Below, piece after piece: positions 24,377 to 32,834 of a stretch of DNA of 47,084 nucleotides (position 1 is the first letter of the stretch; every line of letters begins with the position of its first letter). The translations under genes were made by a program, and so were the position numbers. The DNA is from Bacteroidales bacterium (GTDB lineage: Bacteria; Bacteroidota; Bacteroidia; Bacteroidales; FEN-979): positions 1 to 47,084 of the forward strand of contig JALNWE010000021.1 of NCBI GenBank assembly GCA_023231065.1. Reading direction: 5' to 3'. Under the pieces are notes generated by a model. That model was given only the letters and a program-made list of their open reading frames with translations. It ran no database searches and had not been told where the DNA came from.

Positions 24377-25495
24377 ATGAGCGAAAAAAGGACCATTTCA
24401 TTACCTGTTATTCTTCTGGTTTTCCTTCTGATGACCGGCACTTCCTGCCATGTTGCCCGGTATGTATGGTGGAATTTTGCCAATATTAATGATTATAAAA
24501 AATTTCCGGTTGACAGTATTCCTTCTTCTGACAAACCACATTCTTTTCAGGTTAATTCTGATATGGAAGATATCGATCTGCCTGATTCCGGATACTTTGA
24601 AATGAAGCGGCTCGGACCCTTTCTGGAACAACATAAGACAGTCGCATTTCTGATCATCAGGAATGATACACTATACTATGAAAAATATTTTGGTAAATAT
24701 AGTCGTGAATCGGTCTTCCCCTCTTTCTCAGTAGCAAAGTCGTTTGTATCGGCTTTGGTTGGGATAGCCATTGGAGAAGGTAAGGTCAAATCAGTTGATC
24801 AACCTGTTACGGATTATATTCCGGAATTAAAAGACCCGTTATTTCAACAAGTTACAATAAGAGATTTGTTGGAAATGAGGTCAGGTATCCATTATGAGGA
24901 AGGATATTCAAATCCTTTCGGGTTAATGGCGAAATTTTATTATGGCCTGAATCTGAAAAAATACACTTTATCGTTAAAAATGGAGGGGCAGCCCGGAATA
25001 AAGTATAATTATCAAAGTGCAAATACAGAACTTCTGGGGATTATTCTGGAAAGGGCGACGGGCATGTCACTTTCAGACTATCTTGCTATAAAAATCTGGC
25101 AACCCATGGGCGCTGAGTATCCTGCTTCATGGAGTATTGACAGCAAGTCGGACCGGCAAATCAAAGCTTTTTGTTGCATCAATGCCCGAACCATTGACTT
25201 TGCAAAATTCGGGCAGCTTTTTCTGGACAAAGGGATAATCGGGAGCGACACCCTCATTCCTTCTTCCTGGGTCTCGGAATCTTTATCCATTCAAACTGAT
25301 TCACGGGATTCGGAAGGGTTTCCATATAGCTATCATTGGCGGGTTACGGAAGAGGGTGATTTTTTCGCCAAAGGTATTTTAGGACAATATATTTACGTTT
25401 GTCCTGAAAAGAAAGTTGTGATTGTAAGAATTGGGAAGAAATCTGCCAGTATATCCTGGGCTCGTTTTTTCAGGAATTTAAGCCGGAGCTTATAA
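24377..25495 (+). CDS. Beta-lactamase-family serine hydrolase (lipoprotein)
   Basis: 372 residues with a lipobox-like TGTSCH (Cys24). The serine nucleophile motif is Ser118-Val-Ala-Lys121 (SVAK), the second motif is Tyr212-Gln-Ser (YQS), and the third region is KGILGQYIYVCPEKKVVIVRIG. DLLEMRSGIHYEE and ATGMSLSDYL are standard for the class C beta-lactamase/esterase/D-aminopeptidase group. The family covers esterases, peptidases and beta-lactamases, and nothing here fixes the substrate. It probably faces the periplasm or cell surface. Convergent with the MORN gene; their ends are adjacent at 25495/25496. Confidence 0.85.
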   Translation: MSEKRTISLPVILLVFLLMTGTSCHVARYVWWNFANINDYKKFPVDSIPSSDKPHSFQVNSDMEDIDLPDSGYFEMKRLGPFLEQHKTVAFLIIRNDTLYYEKYFGKYSRESVFPSFSVAKSFVSALVGIAIGEGKVKSVDQPVTDYIPELKDPLFQQVTIRDLLEMRSGIHYEEGYSNPFGLMAKFYYGLNLKKYTLSLKMEGQPGIKYNYQSANTELLGIILERATGMSLSDYLAIKIWQPMGAEYPASWSIDSKSDRQIKAFCCINARTIDFAKFGQLFLDKGIIGSDTLIPSSWVSESLSIQTDSRDSEGFPYSYHWRVTEEGDFFAKGILGQYIYVCPEKKVVIVRIGKKSASISWARFFRNLSRSL

Positions 25496-26275
25496 CTATT
25501 TGGCTATTCCGCCTTTGTATTTTGTGACTTTCAGAACCTTACCCGATTCATCAAATTCAGTCCAGGCGCCTTCTTTGATCCCGGCGATATATTGTCCGGT
25601 AATTTTTTCCATCCCGTTACGGTAATATTCTTTTGAAACTCCGGATAATTGGTTATTCACATAATTGTTCACCGATTGCAGGGTGTCATTATCATAATAA
25701 GTTTTCTGCGAACCATCGAAATCGCCATTCTTATAATTATACTCTGCAACTATATGTCCAGTCTTATTACTCCATTTTGAAACGCCATTTTTTTTATCAT
25801 TGATAAAATAGGATTCTTCCTGTATTTTCCCATTATCATAATATTGTTTAAAAGTCCCATTCTTCTTTCCGGCAAAATAATTTATTTCAGTTGAAGGATT
25901 ATCGCTATACGCCCCGAATGATAAACTTTGTCCGTGTAACATTCCCGTTTTATAATTTTCAATCTGGTTGATTTTTCCATGACGGTCAACACGGATGACA
26001 ATTCCATCTTTCATTCCATTGCTGTAATGCTCAATCCCGGAAATCATTTTATTCGGGTACTGCCCTGTCCAGGCGCCGCTCTTTTGGTTGTCACGATAGA
26101 TACCGGAATAGATGATATCCCCTATGGTTTCCTCCCAATATCCGAACTTGTTTCCGGATTTGTCGGTTTGGTTCGTGGTGTCGTTTGATTTCACCTGATC
26201 TGATGGCTTTTGGGCATAAGTAAAACCTTGAAAACAGAAGATCAATACGAGAAATAAAGAGGAGATCCGTTTCAT
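25496..26275 (-). CDS. Exported MORN-repeat-variant (YwqK-like) protein
   Basis: 259 residues. Signal peptide RISSLFLVLIFCFQGFTYAQ, then about eight copies of the MORN variant repeat, for example GYWEETIGDIIYSGIYRDNQKSGAWTG, HYSNGMKDGIVIR, YKTGMLHGQSLSF, YFAGKKNGTFKQYYDNGKIQEES, YKNGDFDGSQKTYYDNDTLQS and YIAGIKEGAWTEFDESGKVLK. Databases often call such proteins YwqK-family antitoxins, but nothing here suggests a toxin-antitoxin role. The start ATGA overlaps the rimO stop by four bases, so it is the last gene of the rpmG operon. Function unknown. Confidence 0.8.
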   Translation of the reverse strand: MKRISSLFLVLIFCFQGFTYAQKPSDQVKSNDTTNQTDKSGNKFGYWEETIGDIIYSGIYRDNQKSGAWTGQYPNKMISGIEHYSNGMKDGIVIRVDRHGKINQIENYKTGMLHGQSLSFGAYSDNPSTEINYFAGKKNGTFKQYYDNGKIQEESYFINDKKNGVSKWSNKTGHIVAEYNYKNGDFDGSQKTYYDNDTLQSVNNYVNNQLSGVSKEYYRNGMEKITGQYIAGIKEGAWTEFDESGKVLKVTKYKGGIAK

Positions 26276-27606
26276 TTTTTCAATTTTTTACAAAATTGTT
26301 TTAATTCACCATAAATATCAAAACTTTCTGCACCGGTAATCCTGACTTGGTGAAATGAACCGGATTTTATCCGTGATTTTCCAACGGGGATCAGTACTTC
26401 ATTGTCAACTTCAGGAGAATCGGAGGCGGTGCGTGCAATATAATAATCACCTTCTTTCCGGTCGATGATAACCTGAATAATCTGACCCAGTCTCTTGTTG
26501 TTCAGTTCACGGGATATCTTTTCCTGAACGGCCATCAGCTCTTCAGCCCGCTGCTGCTTTATCTTTTCCGGTACTGAATCTGTTAATCTGAAGGCTCCGG
26601 TATCCTCTTCGTGTGAATAGGTAAAAACGCCCAGGCGGTCAAAACGCGTTTCTTCGACAAACTTTAGTAATTCATCGAATTCCTCGTCCGTTTCGCCCGG
26701 GAAGCCCACCATCAATGTGGTCCGCAGGGTAATTTCAGGAATTGCATTTCTGATGTCTGAAATAAGCTGCCGGGTTTCAGAGGCAGTAATACCGCGGTGC
26801 ATGGACTGGAGAATACGGTCGCTAATATGTTGCAGAGGGATGTCGAGATAGTTACAGATATTGGGATGGTCCCTGATCACGTCGAGCAATTCAAGCGGGA
26901 AGCCATCGGGATAGGCATAATGAAGCCGGATCCATTCTAATCCCCTGATCCCGGCCAGGGAGTGAAGCAAGTCAGGAAGGCGTCTTTTTTTATACAGATC
27001 CAATCCATAGTATGTTGTATCCTGGGATATGACATTGATCTCCCTGACTCCTTTTTCGGCCAATCTTTCAGCTTCGCTGATCAGTTCCTCCAATGGCTTG
27101 CTGATATGTTTTCCGCGGATCAGTGGGATGGCGCAAAAAGAACATTGTCTGTCGCACCCCTCGGCTATTTTTAAATAGGAATAATGTGAAGGGGTGGTCA
27201 GCTTTCTTTCACCAATCAGCCCGTTTTGCCAAATACCCCCGAGGTGACGGATGATTTTTTCCAGGTCATTCACACCAAAAAATGCATCAACTTCAGGAAT
27301 TTCTTTTTGCAAAGTACTTTTATAACGTTCTGACAGGCATCCCATTACATATAGATGGCTAATCTGGTTATGTTGTTTTGCACGGGCAAACTGAAGGATG
27401 GTGTCAATGGACTCCTGTTTGGCGTCGGTGATAAAGCCACAGGTATTGATGATGGCTGTTTCGATATTTGTGGCATCGACCGGATCGAAAATAAGTTCAA
27501 AGTTGCAGGCTTCCAGTTGCCGCATCAGCTTTTCGGAGTCAACCAGGTTTTTTGCGCAGCCCAGCGATACCAATCCGATTTTATGTGGTTTTGCAGTCGT
27601 TTTCAA
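26272..27606 (-). CDS. rimO: Ribosomal protein S12 methylthiotransferase RimO
   Basis: A radical-SAM enzyme that adds a methylthio group to the conserved aspartate of ribosomal protein S12. The N-terminal domain starts KIGLVSLGCAKNLVDSEKLM (the RimO/MiaB first cluster cysteine). The radical-SAM motif is Cys151/155/158 (AEGCDRQCSFC). A TRAM domain with FDRLGVFTYSHEEDTGA before it closes the protein. I chose the TTG at 27606 (MKTTAKPHKIG, 444 residues), ten bases past the ftsY stop. A longer frame from TTG 27639 overlaps ftsY by 23 bases and adds a tail without family similarity. Downstream it overlaps the MORN gene. Confidence 0.93.
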   Translation of the reverse strand: MKTTAKPHKIGLVSLGCAKNLVDSEKLMRQLEACNFELIFDPVDATNIETAIINTCGFITDAKQESIDTILQFARAKQHNQISHLYVMGCLSERYKSTLQKEIPEVDAFFGVNDLEKIIRHLGGIWQNGLIGERKLTTPSHYSYLKIAEGCDRQCSFCAIPLIRGKHISKPLEELISEAERLAEKGVREINVISQDTTYYGLDLYKKRRLPDLLHSLAGIRGLEWIRLHYAYPDGFPLELLDVIRDHPNICNYLDIPLQHISDRILQSMHRGITASETRQLISDIRNAIPEITLRTTLMVGFPGETDEEFDELLKFVEETRFDRLGVFTYSHEEDTGAFRLTDSVPEKIKQQRAEELMAVQEKISRELNNKRLGQIIQVIIDRKEGDYYIARTASDSPEVDNEVLIPVGKSRIKSGSFHQVRITGAESFDIYGELKQFCKKLKK

Positions 27607-27616
27607 GTTTATCGGA

Positions 27617-28567
27617 TCAATTAAAGAGGCTGTCAACAAATTCGAAACGGTTGAAAACCTGTAAATCTTCTATACTTTCCCCAACGCCAATATATTTCAC
27701 GGGAATTTTAAACTGGTCTGAAATTCCGATAACTACACCTCCCTTGGCGGTACCATCCAGTTTAGTCAGGGCAATGGCATTAACATCGGTAGCTGTAGTA
27801 AACTGTTTTGCTTGTTCAAATGCGTTCTGACCGGTGGAAGCATCAAGGATCAAGAGAACTTCATGAGGTGCATCCGGGATCAGTTTCTGAACCACTTTCC
27901 GGATTTTAGAAAGTTCGTTCATAAGGTTAATTTTGTTATGAAGCCGGCCGGCAGTATCAATGATGACGACATCGGTATCTTTGGTCATGGCAGATTTAAC
28001 GGTATCATAGGCAACGGAGGCCGGATCGGCGCCCATTCCCTGGGAGATAACAGGAACCCCTACCCTTTCGGCCCAGATCGTCAACTGATCAACAGCTGCA
28101 GCGCGAAATGTATCGGCAGCTCCCAGAAGTACTGATTTTCCTGATTTCTTGAACTGATATGCCAGTTTCCCGATGGTGGTTGTTTTTCCGACGCCATTCA
28201 CACCGACAACCATGATAACATAAGGCTTCTTATTTTCCGGGATGGAAAAATCCGTTAAATCCTGAACGTTGTTCTCCTGTAGGAGCGTTGCAATTTCCTC
28301 TTTTAAAATGACATTTAATTCGTTCGTTCCCAGGTATTTGTCTTTCGATACCCGTTTTTGGATCCGTTCAATGATGCGGAGTGTCGTCTCAACGCCTACG
28401 TCGGAAGTAACCAGGATTTCTTCCAGGTTATCAAGGACTTCCTCATCAACTGTCGATTTACCAGCAATAGCCTTGGATATCCTTGAAAAAATATTTGATT
28501 TCGTTTTCTGTAATCCCTGATCAAGACGTTCTTTTTTATCCCGCGAAAAGATGTTAAAAAGTCCCAT
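27617..28567 (-). CDS. ftsY: Signal recognition particle receptor FtsY
   Basis: 316 residues; the GTPase that docks SRP-ribosome complexes at the membrane. NG domains only, with a very short N-terminal A region (MGLFNIFSRDKKERLDQGL), as usual in Bacteroidota. The P-loop is GVNGVGKTTTIGKL (Lys128). DTFRAAAVDQL, DTAGRLHNK and TKLDGTAKGG are all present, and the N-domain helix is clear. A perfect 15-bp hairpin lies 21 bases upstream of its ATG, between it and DUF4295. Its expression may be partly uncoupled from rpmG. Confidence 0.96.
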   Translation of the reverse strand: MGLFNIFSRDKKERLDQGLQKTKSNIFSRISKAIAGKSTVDEEVLDNLEEILVTSDVGVETTLRIIERIQKRVSKDKYLGTNELNVILKEEIATLLQENNVQDLTDFSIPENKKPYVIMVVGVNGVGKTTTIGKLAYQFKKSGKSVLLGAADTFRAAAVDQLTIWAERVGVPVISQGMGADPASVAYDTVKSAMTKDTDVVIIDTAGRLHNKINLMNELSKIRKVVQKLIPDAPHEVLLILDASTGQNAFEQAKQFTTATDVNAIALTKLDGTAKGGVVIGISDQFKIPVKYIGVGESIEDLQVFNRFEFVDSLFN

Positions 28568-28587
28568 TCTTTATCTTTTATATATAA

Positions 28588-28619
28588 AAAAAGCTTTTTT
28601 CCAAGGAAAAAAGCTTTTT
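28588..28619 (-). terminator. Intra-operon hairpin (attenuator/terminator) between DUF4295 and ftsY
   Basis: AAAAAGCTTTTTTCC, a two-base loop AA, and the exact reverse complement give a 15-bp perfect stem. The flanks provide runs of A/T on both sides. On the minus strand it follows the DUF4295 stop by 18 bases and precedes ftsY by 20 bases. Confidence 0.7.
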
Positions 28620-28637
28620 CAGCGAACCATTATGTCG

Positions 28638-28799
28638 TTAATTTTCTTTCTGTGCTAAAAAGTCCTTGACCATATCATTAGCGACAATGTTTTCTTTGAA
28701 CACATAAGCTCCTGATTTCTGTGATTTCACCATCCGGATCACTTTTGTAAAATCCTTTCCTGATGAAGCTTTGAACGAAGCAACTACTTTCTTTGCCAT
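28638..28799 (-). CDS. DUF4295 family small protein
   Basis: A 53-residue basic protein, MAKKVVASFKASSGKDFTKV..., with the conserved core IRMVKSQKSGAYVFKENIV and an end VKDFLAQKEN. This matches DUF4295, a Bacteroidota family almost always encoded between rpmG and ftsY. Its position beside a ribosomal protein gene, its small size and high lysine content suggest a ribosome-associated protein, but this is inference. It begins eight bases after the rpmG stop. The hairpin at 28588 follows it. Confidence 0.88.
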   Translation of the reverse strand: MAKKVVASFKASSGKDFTKVIRMVKSQKSGAYVFKENIVANDMVKDFLAQKEN

Positions 28800-28807
28800 A
28801 TCGCAAC

Positions 28808-28996
28808 TTATTTAATTTCTTTATGAACTGTGATTTTCTTCAGAAAAGGATTGTATTTTTTCAGTTCAATCCTTTCCGGGGTATTCTTCTTGTTTTTCGT
28901 TGTAATATACCGGGAAATACCAGGAATACCGCTTGTTTTTTGCTCTGTACATTCCAGGATCACCTGAATCCGTTGGTCTTTACTCTTTTTTGCCAT
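28808..28996 (-). CDS. rpmG: 50S ribosomal protein L33
   Basis: A 62-residue ribosomal protein: MAKKSKDQRIQVILECTE, then RYITTKNKKNTPERIELKKYNPFLKKITVHKEIK, the standard L33 ending. The zinc cysteines of some L33 copies are absent apart from the single Cys in ILECTE, so this is the zinc-independent form. First gene of the operon rpmG-DUF4295-ftsY-rimO-MORN. The usual partner rpmB (L28) is not upstream here; xerD occupies that place in divergent orientation. Confidence 0.95.
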   Translation of the reverse strand: MAKKSKDQRIQVILECTEQKTSGIPGISRYITTKNKKNTPERIELKKYNPFLKKITVHKEIK

Positions 28997-29024
28997 CTTG
29001 TGACTCCTTTGTTTTTCGGGACTG

Positions 29025-29055
29025 CAAAATTAAATCTATTCAACGAAAAAACAAA
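29025..29055 (-). promoter_or_regulatory. Consensus promoter of the rpmG operon
   Basis: On the minus strand TTTG (29055-29052), a 19-base spacer and TAATTTTG (29032-29025). Both boxes and the spacing match the Bacteroidota consensus. The start is predicted near 29018, about 20 bases before the rpmG ATG. Confidence 0.65.
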
Positions 29056-29114
29056 AATTATTTTATACTTTTATTTCCTGTATCCCAAATTTGTATTTCC
29101 TTAATAATCAAACA

Positions 29115-30017
29115 GTGCATTCCTGGCAGCCCTATTTTAACGGATTCGAGGCTTATCTGAAGCTGGAACGGTCTTTATCTGAAAACTCGGTAGATGCTTA
29201 TTTGCATGATGTTACAAAGGTAACTCAATTTTTGGATATTCAGGGAATGGATCTTGGGCCGGGTCAGTTAAAACTTTCCCATCTTCAGCGCTTTCTTCAG
29301 TGGATCACCGAGTTGGGAATGTCGGCACGCAGCCAGGCACGGATCATTTCAGGATTGAAAGCTTTTTACCGTTACCTGTTGATGGAAAATATCGTGACGC
29401 AGGATCCGACCGGAATGCTTGAGTCCCCCAAAATAGGCAGGAAATTACCTGTGACTTTAAGTGTTGCAGAGATTGATCAGTTGATTGCCCGGATCGATTT
29501 GAGCACGGATGAGGGAAAGCGCAATAAAGCCATCATGGAAACCCTTTACGGATGCGGTTTACGGGTCTCTGAGCTGACAAACCTAAAAATTTCAAACTTG
29601 TTTTTCAAGGAAGGATTCATTAAAGTGACAGGTAAAGGGGACAAGGAACGATTGGTCCCAATAGGGAATATTGCCCAGATTGAAATCAATCACTATCTGA
29701 TGTCAATCCGCTCCCATGTTCCTGTTCAGAAAGGGCATGAGGATATTGTATTCCTTAATCGTCGCGGGGCTGCCTTATCCAGGGTTATGATATTTAATAT
29801 CGTGAAAGAACTTGCCATGAAAGCAGGTATCAGGAAGAAGATCAGTCCACACACTTTCCGTCATTCCTTTGCCACCCATCTTGTTGAAGGAGGAGCCGAC
29901 CTCAGGGCTGTCCAGGAGATGCTGGGGCATGAATCGATCACGACTACTGAAATTTATACCCACCTTGATCGCGATTATCTGCGAAGCGCCATCATACAGT
30001 TTCATCCAAGAAGCTAA
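29115..30017 (+). CDS. xerD: Tyrosine recombinase XerD/XerC
   Basis: 300 residues from a GTG at 29115 (MHSWQPYFNGFEAYLKLERSLSENSV), the point where family similarity begins. A TTG at 29091 would add eight residues and cannot be excluded. The catalytic set is complete: Arg150 (GLRVSEL), a Lys in TGKGDKERLVP, His246-x-x-Arg249 (HTFRHSFATHL), a His in LGHESITTTEIYTH and the nucleophile Tyr281. The N-terminal SAM-like DNA-binding domain is intact. This is the usual chromosome-dimer-resolving enzyme; nothing around it suggests an integron or phage. XerC versus XerD cannot be told apart with certainty. Confidence 0.9.
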   Translation: MHSWQPYFNGFEAYLKLERSLSENSVDAYLHDVTKVTQFLDIQGMDLGPGQLKLSHLQRFLQWITELGMSARSQARIISGLKAFYRYLLMENIVTQDPTGMLESPKIGRKLPVTLSVAEIDQLIARIDLSTDEGKRNKAIMETLYGCGLRVSELTNLKISNLFFKEGFIKVTGKGDKERLVPIGNIAQIEINHYLMSIRSHVPVQKGHEDIVFLNRRGAALSRVMIFNIVKELAMKAGIRKKISPHTFRHSFATHLVEGGADLRAVQEMLGHESITTTEIYTHLDRDYLRSAIIQFHPRS

Positions 30018-30053
30018 AGGAATTGGCAAGTGGCAATTAACAACTTACAAATT

Positions 30054-30848
30054 TCATTTGAACGGTGAGTTTGGTTCTTTGGCCATGTGGTCATAGACCA
30101 TTTTGTCCATGAATTTTGGGAAGAATTTATTCAGCAGGACGGTCATTTTTCCTTGTGTGGTGAGGATAATCCTGTCTTTTCTTTTTTCGATGGCATTGGC
30201 AATATGATGTGCGACTGTTTCTGCAGACATGAGTTTACTCTCGTCCAGCGGGGTTTCGCCCTGAGCATTCCCATCTTTGGAAAGGGCGACATTTCTGATG
30301 TTTGAAGCGGTAAAACCCGGGCACGCGATAAGTACATGAAGGCCCTTTTTCATATTTTCAATCCGCACCACTTCAAGAAAACCCTGGATGGCGAATTTTG
30401 AGGCGGAATAACCGGTCCTGCCTGGTAAGCCTTTATATCCTGCTATTGAGGAAATACCAATCAGGGAACCTTTGGATTCCAACAGGTATGGAAGGGCAAA
30501 TTTGCTGCAATAAACAGTTCCCCAGAAGTTTGTATCCATCAGTTTCCGTATCACGTTCAAGTCGAGTTCGTTGAATAAAGCCCTCATGGAAATCCCGGCA
30601 TTGTTGATCAGGATATCGATCCGGCCATATTTTCCAACGGTTTTGGCAATCAGGTCCCGGCAATCGTTTTCCAGGGTAACATCTGTGATGCAATAGAGTG
30701 CATCCGGGGCAAGGGCATTTAATTCAGGATCGTTGATCTCTGACCGTGAAGCAAGGGCCAGTTTTGAACCCCTCCTGGCACATTCTTTGGCAAGCGCTTT
30801 ACCGATTCCCGAAGAGGCGCCAGTGATGATAACAACTTTATTCTTCAT
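30054..30848 (-). CDS. SDR family oxidoreductase
   Basis: A 264-residue classical short-chain dehydrogenase. TGASSGIGKALA is the cofactor loop, NNAG (ILINNAGISM) is the structural motif, and the active site is SSIAGYKGLPGRTGYSASKFA (Ser, Tyr-x3-Lys). The arginine-containing start of strand beta2 (ASRSEI) suggests NADPH preference. The C-terminal tail NKFFPKFMDKMVYDHMAKEP resembles membrane-associated SDRs of the DHRS7 type. Substrate unknown. A TAATTTTG box lies 27 bases upstream, back to back with the aminotransferase promoter. Confidence 0.85.
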   Translation of the reverse strand: MKNKVVIITGASSGIGKALAKECARRGSKLALASRSEINDPELNALAPDALYCITDVTLENDCRDLIAKTVGKYGRIDILINNAGISMRALFNELDLNVIRKLMDTNFWGTVYCSKFALPYLLESKGSLIGISSIAGYKGLPGRTGYSASKFAIQGFLEVVRIENMKKGLHVLIACPGFTASNIRNVALSKDGNAQGETPLDESKLMSAETVAHHIANAIEKRKDRIILTTQGKMTVLLNKFFPKFMDKMVYDHMAKEPNSPFK

Positions 30849-30874
30849 AACAAATCAGCTAAAATGCAGGATAG

Positions 30875-30916
30875 CAAAATTAGTAAATCTTACTTAAAAT
30901 GCATTTAGTATCTTCG
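30875..30916. promoter_or_regulatory. Divergent promoter region, SDR gene/aminotransferase gene
   Basis: The minus-strand -7 box TAATTTTG (30882-30875) serves the SDR gene. The plus-strand TATCTTCG (30909-30916), one mismatch from consensus, serves the aminotransferase. The latter lies downstream of the first possible ATG (30899), which is why the second ATG (30935) is preferred. Confidence 0.45.
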
Positions 30917-30934
30917 TCGGGTAAAAACGGGAAC

Positions 30935-32122
30935 ATGACAGAACGTGAATTATTTTACCGGTATCTGGGACTACCATCGTTCACTCCATTGGGGTTGGAT
31001 ATTGTAAAGGCAGAAGGAATCCATTTGTTTGACCGGGATGGGAAGGATTATATAGATATGGTAGCTGGCATTACAGTCAGTAACATAGGGCACCGGCACC
31101 CGGCTGTGCTGGAAGCAATCCGCAATCAGCTTGATCAATATCTGCACCTCAATGTTTATGGGGAATTTATCCAGTCACCCCAGGTTAAGCTGGCACAGAG
31201 GCTTGCTTCGTTGCTTCCAGAACCATTGGATTCAACTTATTTTGTCAATTCCGGCAGCGAAGCTATTGAAGGCGCTTTAAAACTTGCGAAAAGGTTTACC
31301 GGACGGACCGAGATCATCTCTTTCCTGAATGCATATCATGGCAGTACCCATGGGAGCCTGAGCATAAACGGAAATGAGACATTGAAAAACGCTTTCCGGC
31401 CGTTGCTACCTGATGTCAGGTTGCTTGAGTTTAACAACTATAGCCACCTTGAAAAAATATCATCCCATACCGCCTGCGTGGTCATTGAGATGATCCAGGC
31501 CGAAGCCGGGATTATCCCTGCAGAGAAATATTTCATTCAGCAGTTGAAACAACGATGCGCAAAGCATGGCGTACTTATTATTGTAGATGATGTTCAGATG
31601 GGAATGGGCAGGACGGGGAAACTGTTCAGTTTTGAGCATTATAATTTCGTCCCTGACATCCTCGTTATTGCCAAAGCATTAGGAGCCGGGATGCCACTTG
31701 GCGCCTTTATTTCATCAAGGAAAATCATGGATACCCTGGCATTTAATCCTGAGCTGGGTCATATTACGACATTTGGCGGTCATCCGGTCAGTTGTGCAGC
31801 TGCCCTTGCAGGTCTGGATGTCTTAATGAACGGAGATCTGCTCCAGGAAGTGGAAAAAAAAGGTCAGCAAATCGTAGCAAAATTCTCTGCTCACCCTGCA
31901 ATTACTGAAATAAGGAGGGCCGGACTGGCCATCGGGATTGATCTTGCCCACCCAGAAAAGCGCAATGACTTTACAAAGGCGTCATTGGATCAGGGCATCA
32001 TCATCGATTGGTACATGTTCAGGCCTGCTACTTTCAGGATAGCCCCTCCCCTGACGATCACGCTTCAGGAGATAGGGACTGCTTGTGAGAAGCTGATAAA
32101 AGCGCTGGAGGAAGGTGGATAA
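30935..32122 (+). CDS. Class III PLP-dependent aminotransferase
   Basis: 395 residues from the ATG at 30935 (MTERELFYRYLGLPS). The ATG at 30899 lies before the likely transcript start and adds 12 residues without similarity. The fold signature is YFVNSGSEAIEGALKLAKRFTGR, AYHGSTHGSLS, IIVDDVQMGMGRTGKLFSFEHY, and the PLP lysine Lys247 in VIAKALGAGMPLGAF. ITTFGGHPVSCAAALA and FRIAPPLTIT close it. The group holds acetylornithine, 4-aminobutyrate and ornithine aminotransferases; Bacteroidota copies next to aat are usually annotated only as aspartate aminotransferase family. VDDVQMGMGRTG has Val-Asp-Asp where most have D-E. Substrate undecided. Confidence 0.87.
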   Translation: MTERELFYRYLGLPSFTPLGLDIVKAEGIHLFDRDGKDYIDMVAGITVSNIGHRHPAVLEAIRNQLDQYLHLNVYGEFIQSPQVKLAQRLASLLPEPLDSTYFVNSGSEAIEGALKLAKRFTGRTEIISFLNAYHGSTHGSLSINGNETLKNAFRPLLPDVRLLEFNNYSHLEKISSHTACVVIEMIQAEAGIIPAEKYFIQQLKQRCAKHGVLIIVDDVQMGMGRTGKLFSFEHYNFVPDILVIAKALGAGMPLGAFISSRKIMDTLAFNPELGHITTFGGHPVSCAAALAGLDVLMNGDLLQEVEKKGQQIVAKFSAHPAITEIRRAGLAIGIDLAHPEKRNDFTKASLDQGIIIDWYMFRPATFRIAPPLTITLQEIGTACEKLIKALEEGG

Positions 32123-32154
32123 TGAAGAATTAGTTATTTGTCAATCGTATTTTC

Positions 32155-32832
32155 TTGTCTGTTTATTTATTACCGGAAGAACCTGTTTTCCCGCCTGCTT
32201 GTGAAGCGGAATCAGATGGTTTGATAGCCATTGGCGGCGATCTTTCAGTGAACAGGTTGTTAGCTGCTTATTCCAATGGAATATTCCCCTGGTTCATCGA
32301 TGACGATGATATTTTCTGGTTTTCCCCGGATCCAAGAATGGTTTTATTCCCGGAAAATTTCAAGGTTTCAGAATCCTTGCGCCGGATCATCCAGGCTAAA
32401 AAAATTGAAGTGCGGTTCGACACGGCATTTAATCAGGTAATAGAGGCATGTTCGAAAGTTCCAAGACCCGGTCAGGACGGAACCTGGATCAGTCCTGAAT
32501 TTATTACGGCATACAAGGAATTGCATATACGCGGTTATGCCCATTCTGTTGAGGCTTTCAGCAACGGTAAATTGGCAGGCGGTTTATATGGCCTTATCCT
32601 GGGCCATGCTTTTTTTGGTGAAAGTATGTTTTTCTCGGTTTCCAATGCTTCTAAGGTCGCCATGTACCACCTGGCGAAATGGAGCCTTGCATCAGGTATC
32701 CGGTTCATCGATTGCCAGGTGGAATCTGAGCATCTGTCAAAACTTGGGGCAAGCCTTATATCCCGTCAGGAATATTTATCTTTATTGGAGGACTCGTTGA
32801 GAGGTTGTCAGCCTGAAACCAAACGGATTTGA
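32155..32832 (+). CDS. aat: Leucyl/phenylalanyl-tRNA-protein transferase
   Basis: 225 residues; adds Leu or Phe to proteins with N-terminal Lys/Arg, marking them for ClpS-dependent degradation. The start region VYLLPEEPVFPPACEAESDGLIAIGGDLSVNRLLAAYSNGIFPWF is diagnostic. WFSPDPRMVLFPENF, GTWISPEFITAYKELHIRGYAHSVE and GHAFFGESMFFSVSNASKVA follow, with the final IDCQVESEHLSKLGA. The start is TTG. It lies 32 bases after the aminotransferase, probably in the same transcript. clpS and clpC are in this window too. Confidence 0.95.
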   Translation: MSVYLLPEEPVFPPACEAESDGLIAIGGDLSVNRLLAAYSNGIFPWFIDDDDIFWFSPDPRMVLFPENFKVSESLRRIIQAKKIEVRFDTAFNQVIEACSKVPRPGQDGTWISPEFITAYKELHIRGYAHSVEAFSNGKLAGGLYGLILGHAFFGESMFFSVSNASKVAMYHLAKWSLASGIRFIDCQVESEHLSKLGASLISRQEYLSLLEDSLRGCQPETKRI

Positions 32833-32834
32833 GT

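Noticed and set aside
25496..26275. Antitoxin of a toxin-antitoxin pair (YwqK label)
   Set aside because: It has a signal peptide and MORN-type repeats, is the last gene of a ribosomal-protein operon, and no toxin gene is beside it.
29115..30017. Integrase of a mobile element or integron
   Set aside because: The protein matches housekeeping XerC/D over its whole length, and no attachment site, cassette or phage gene lies around it.
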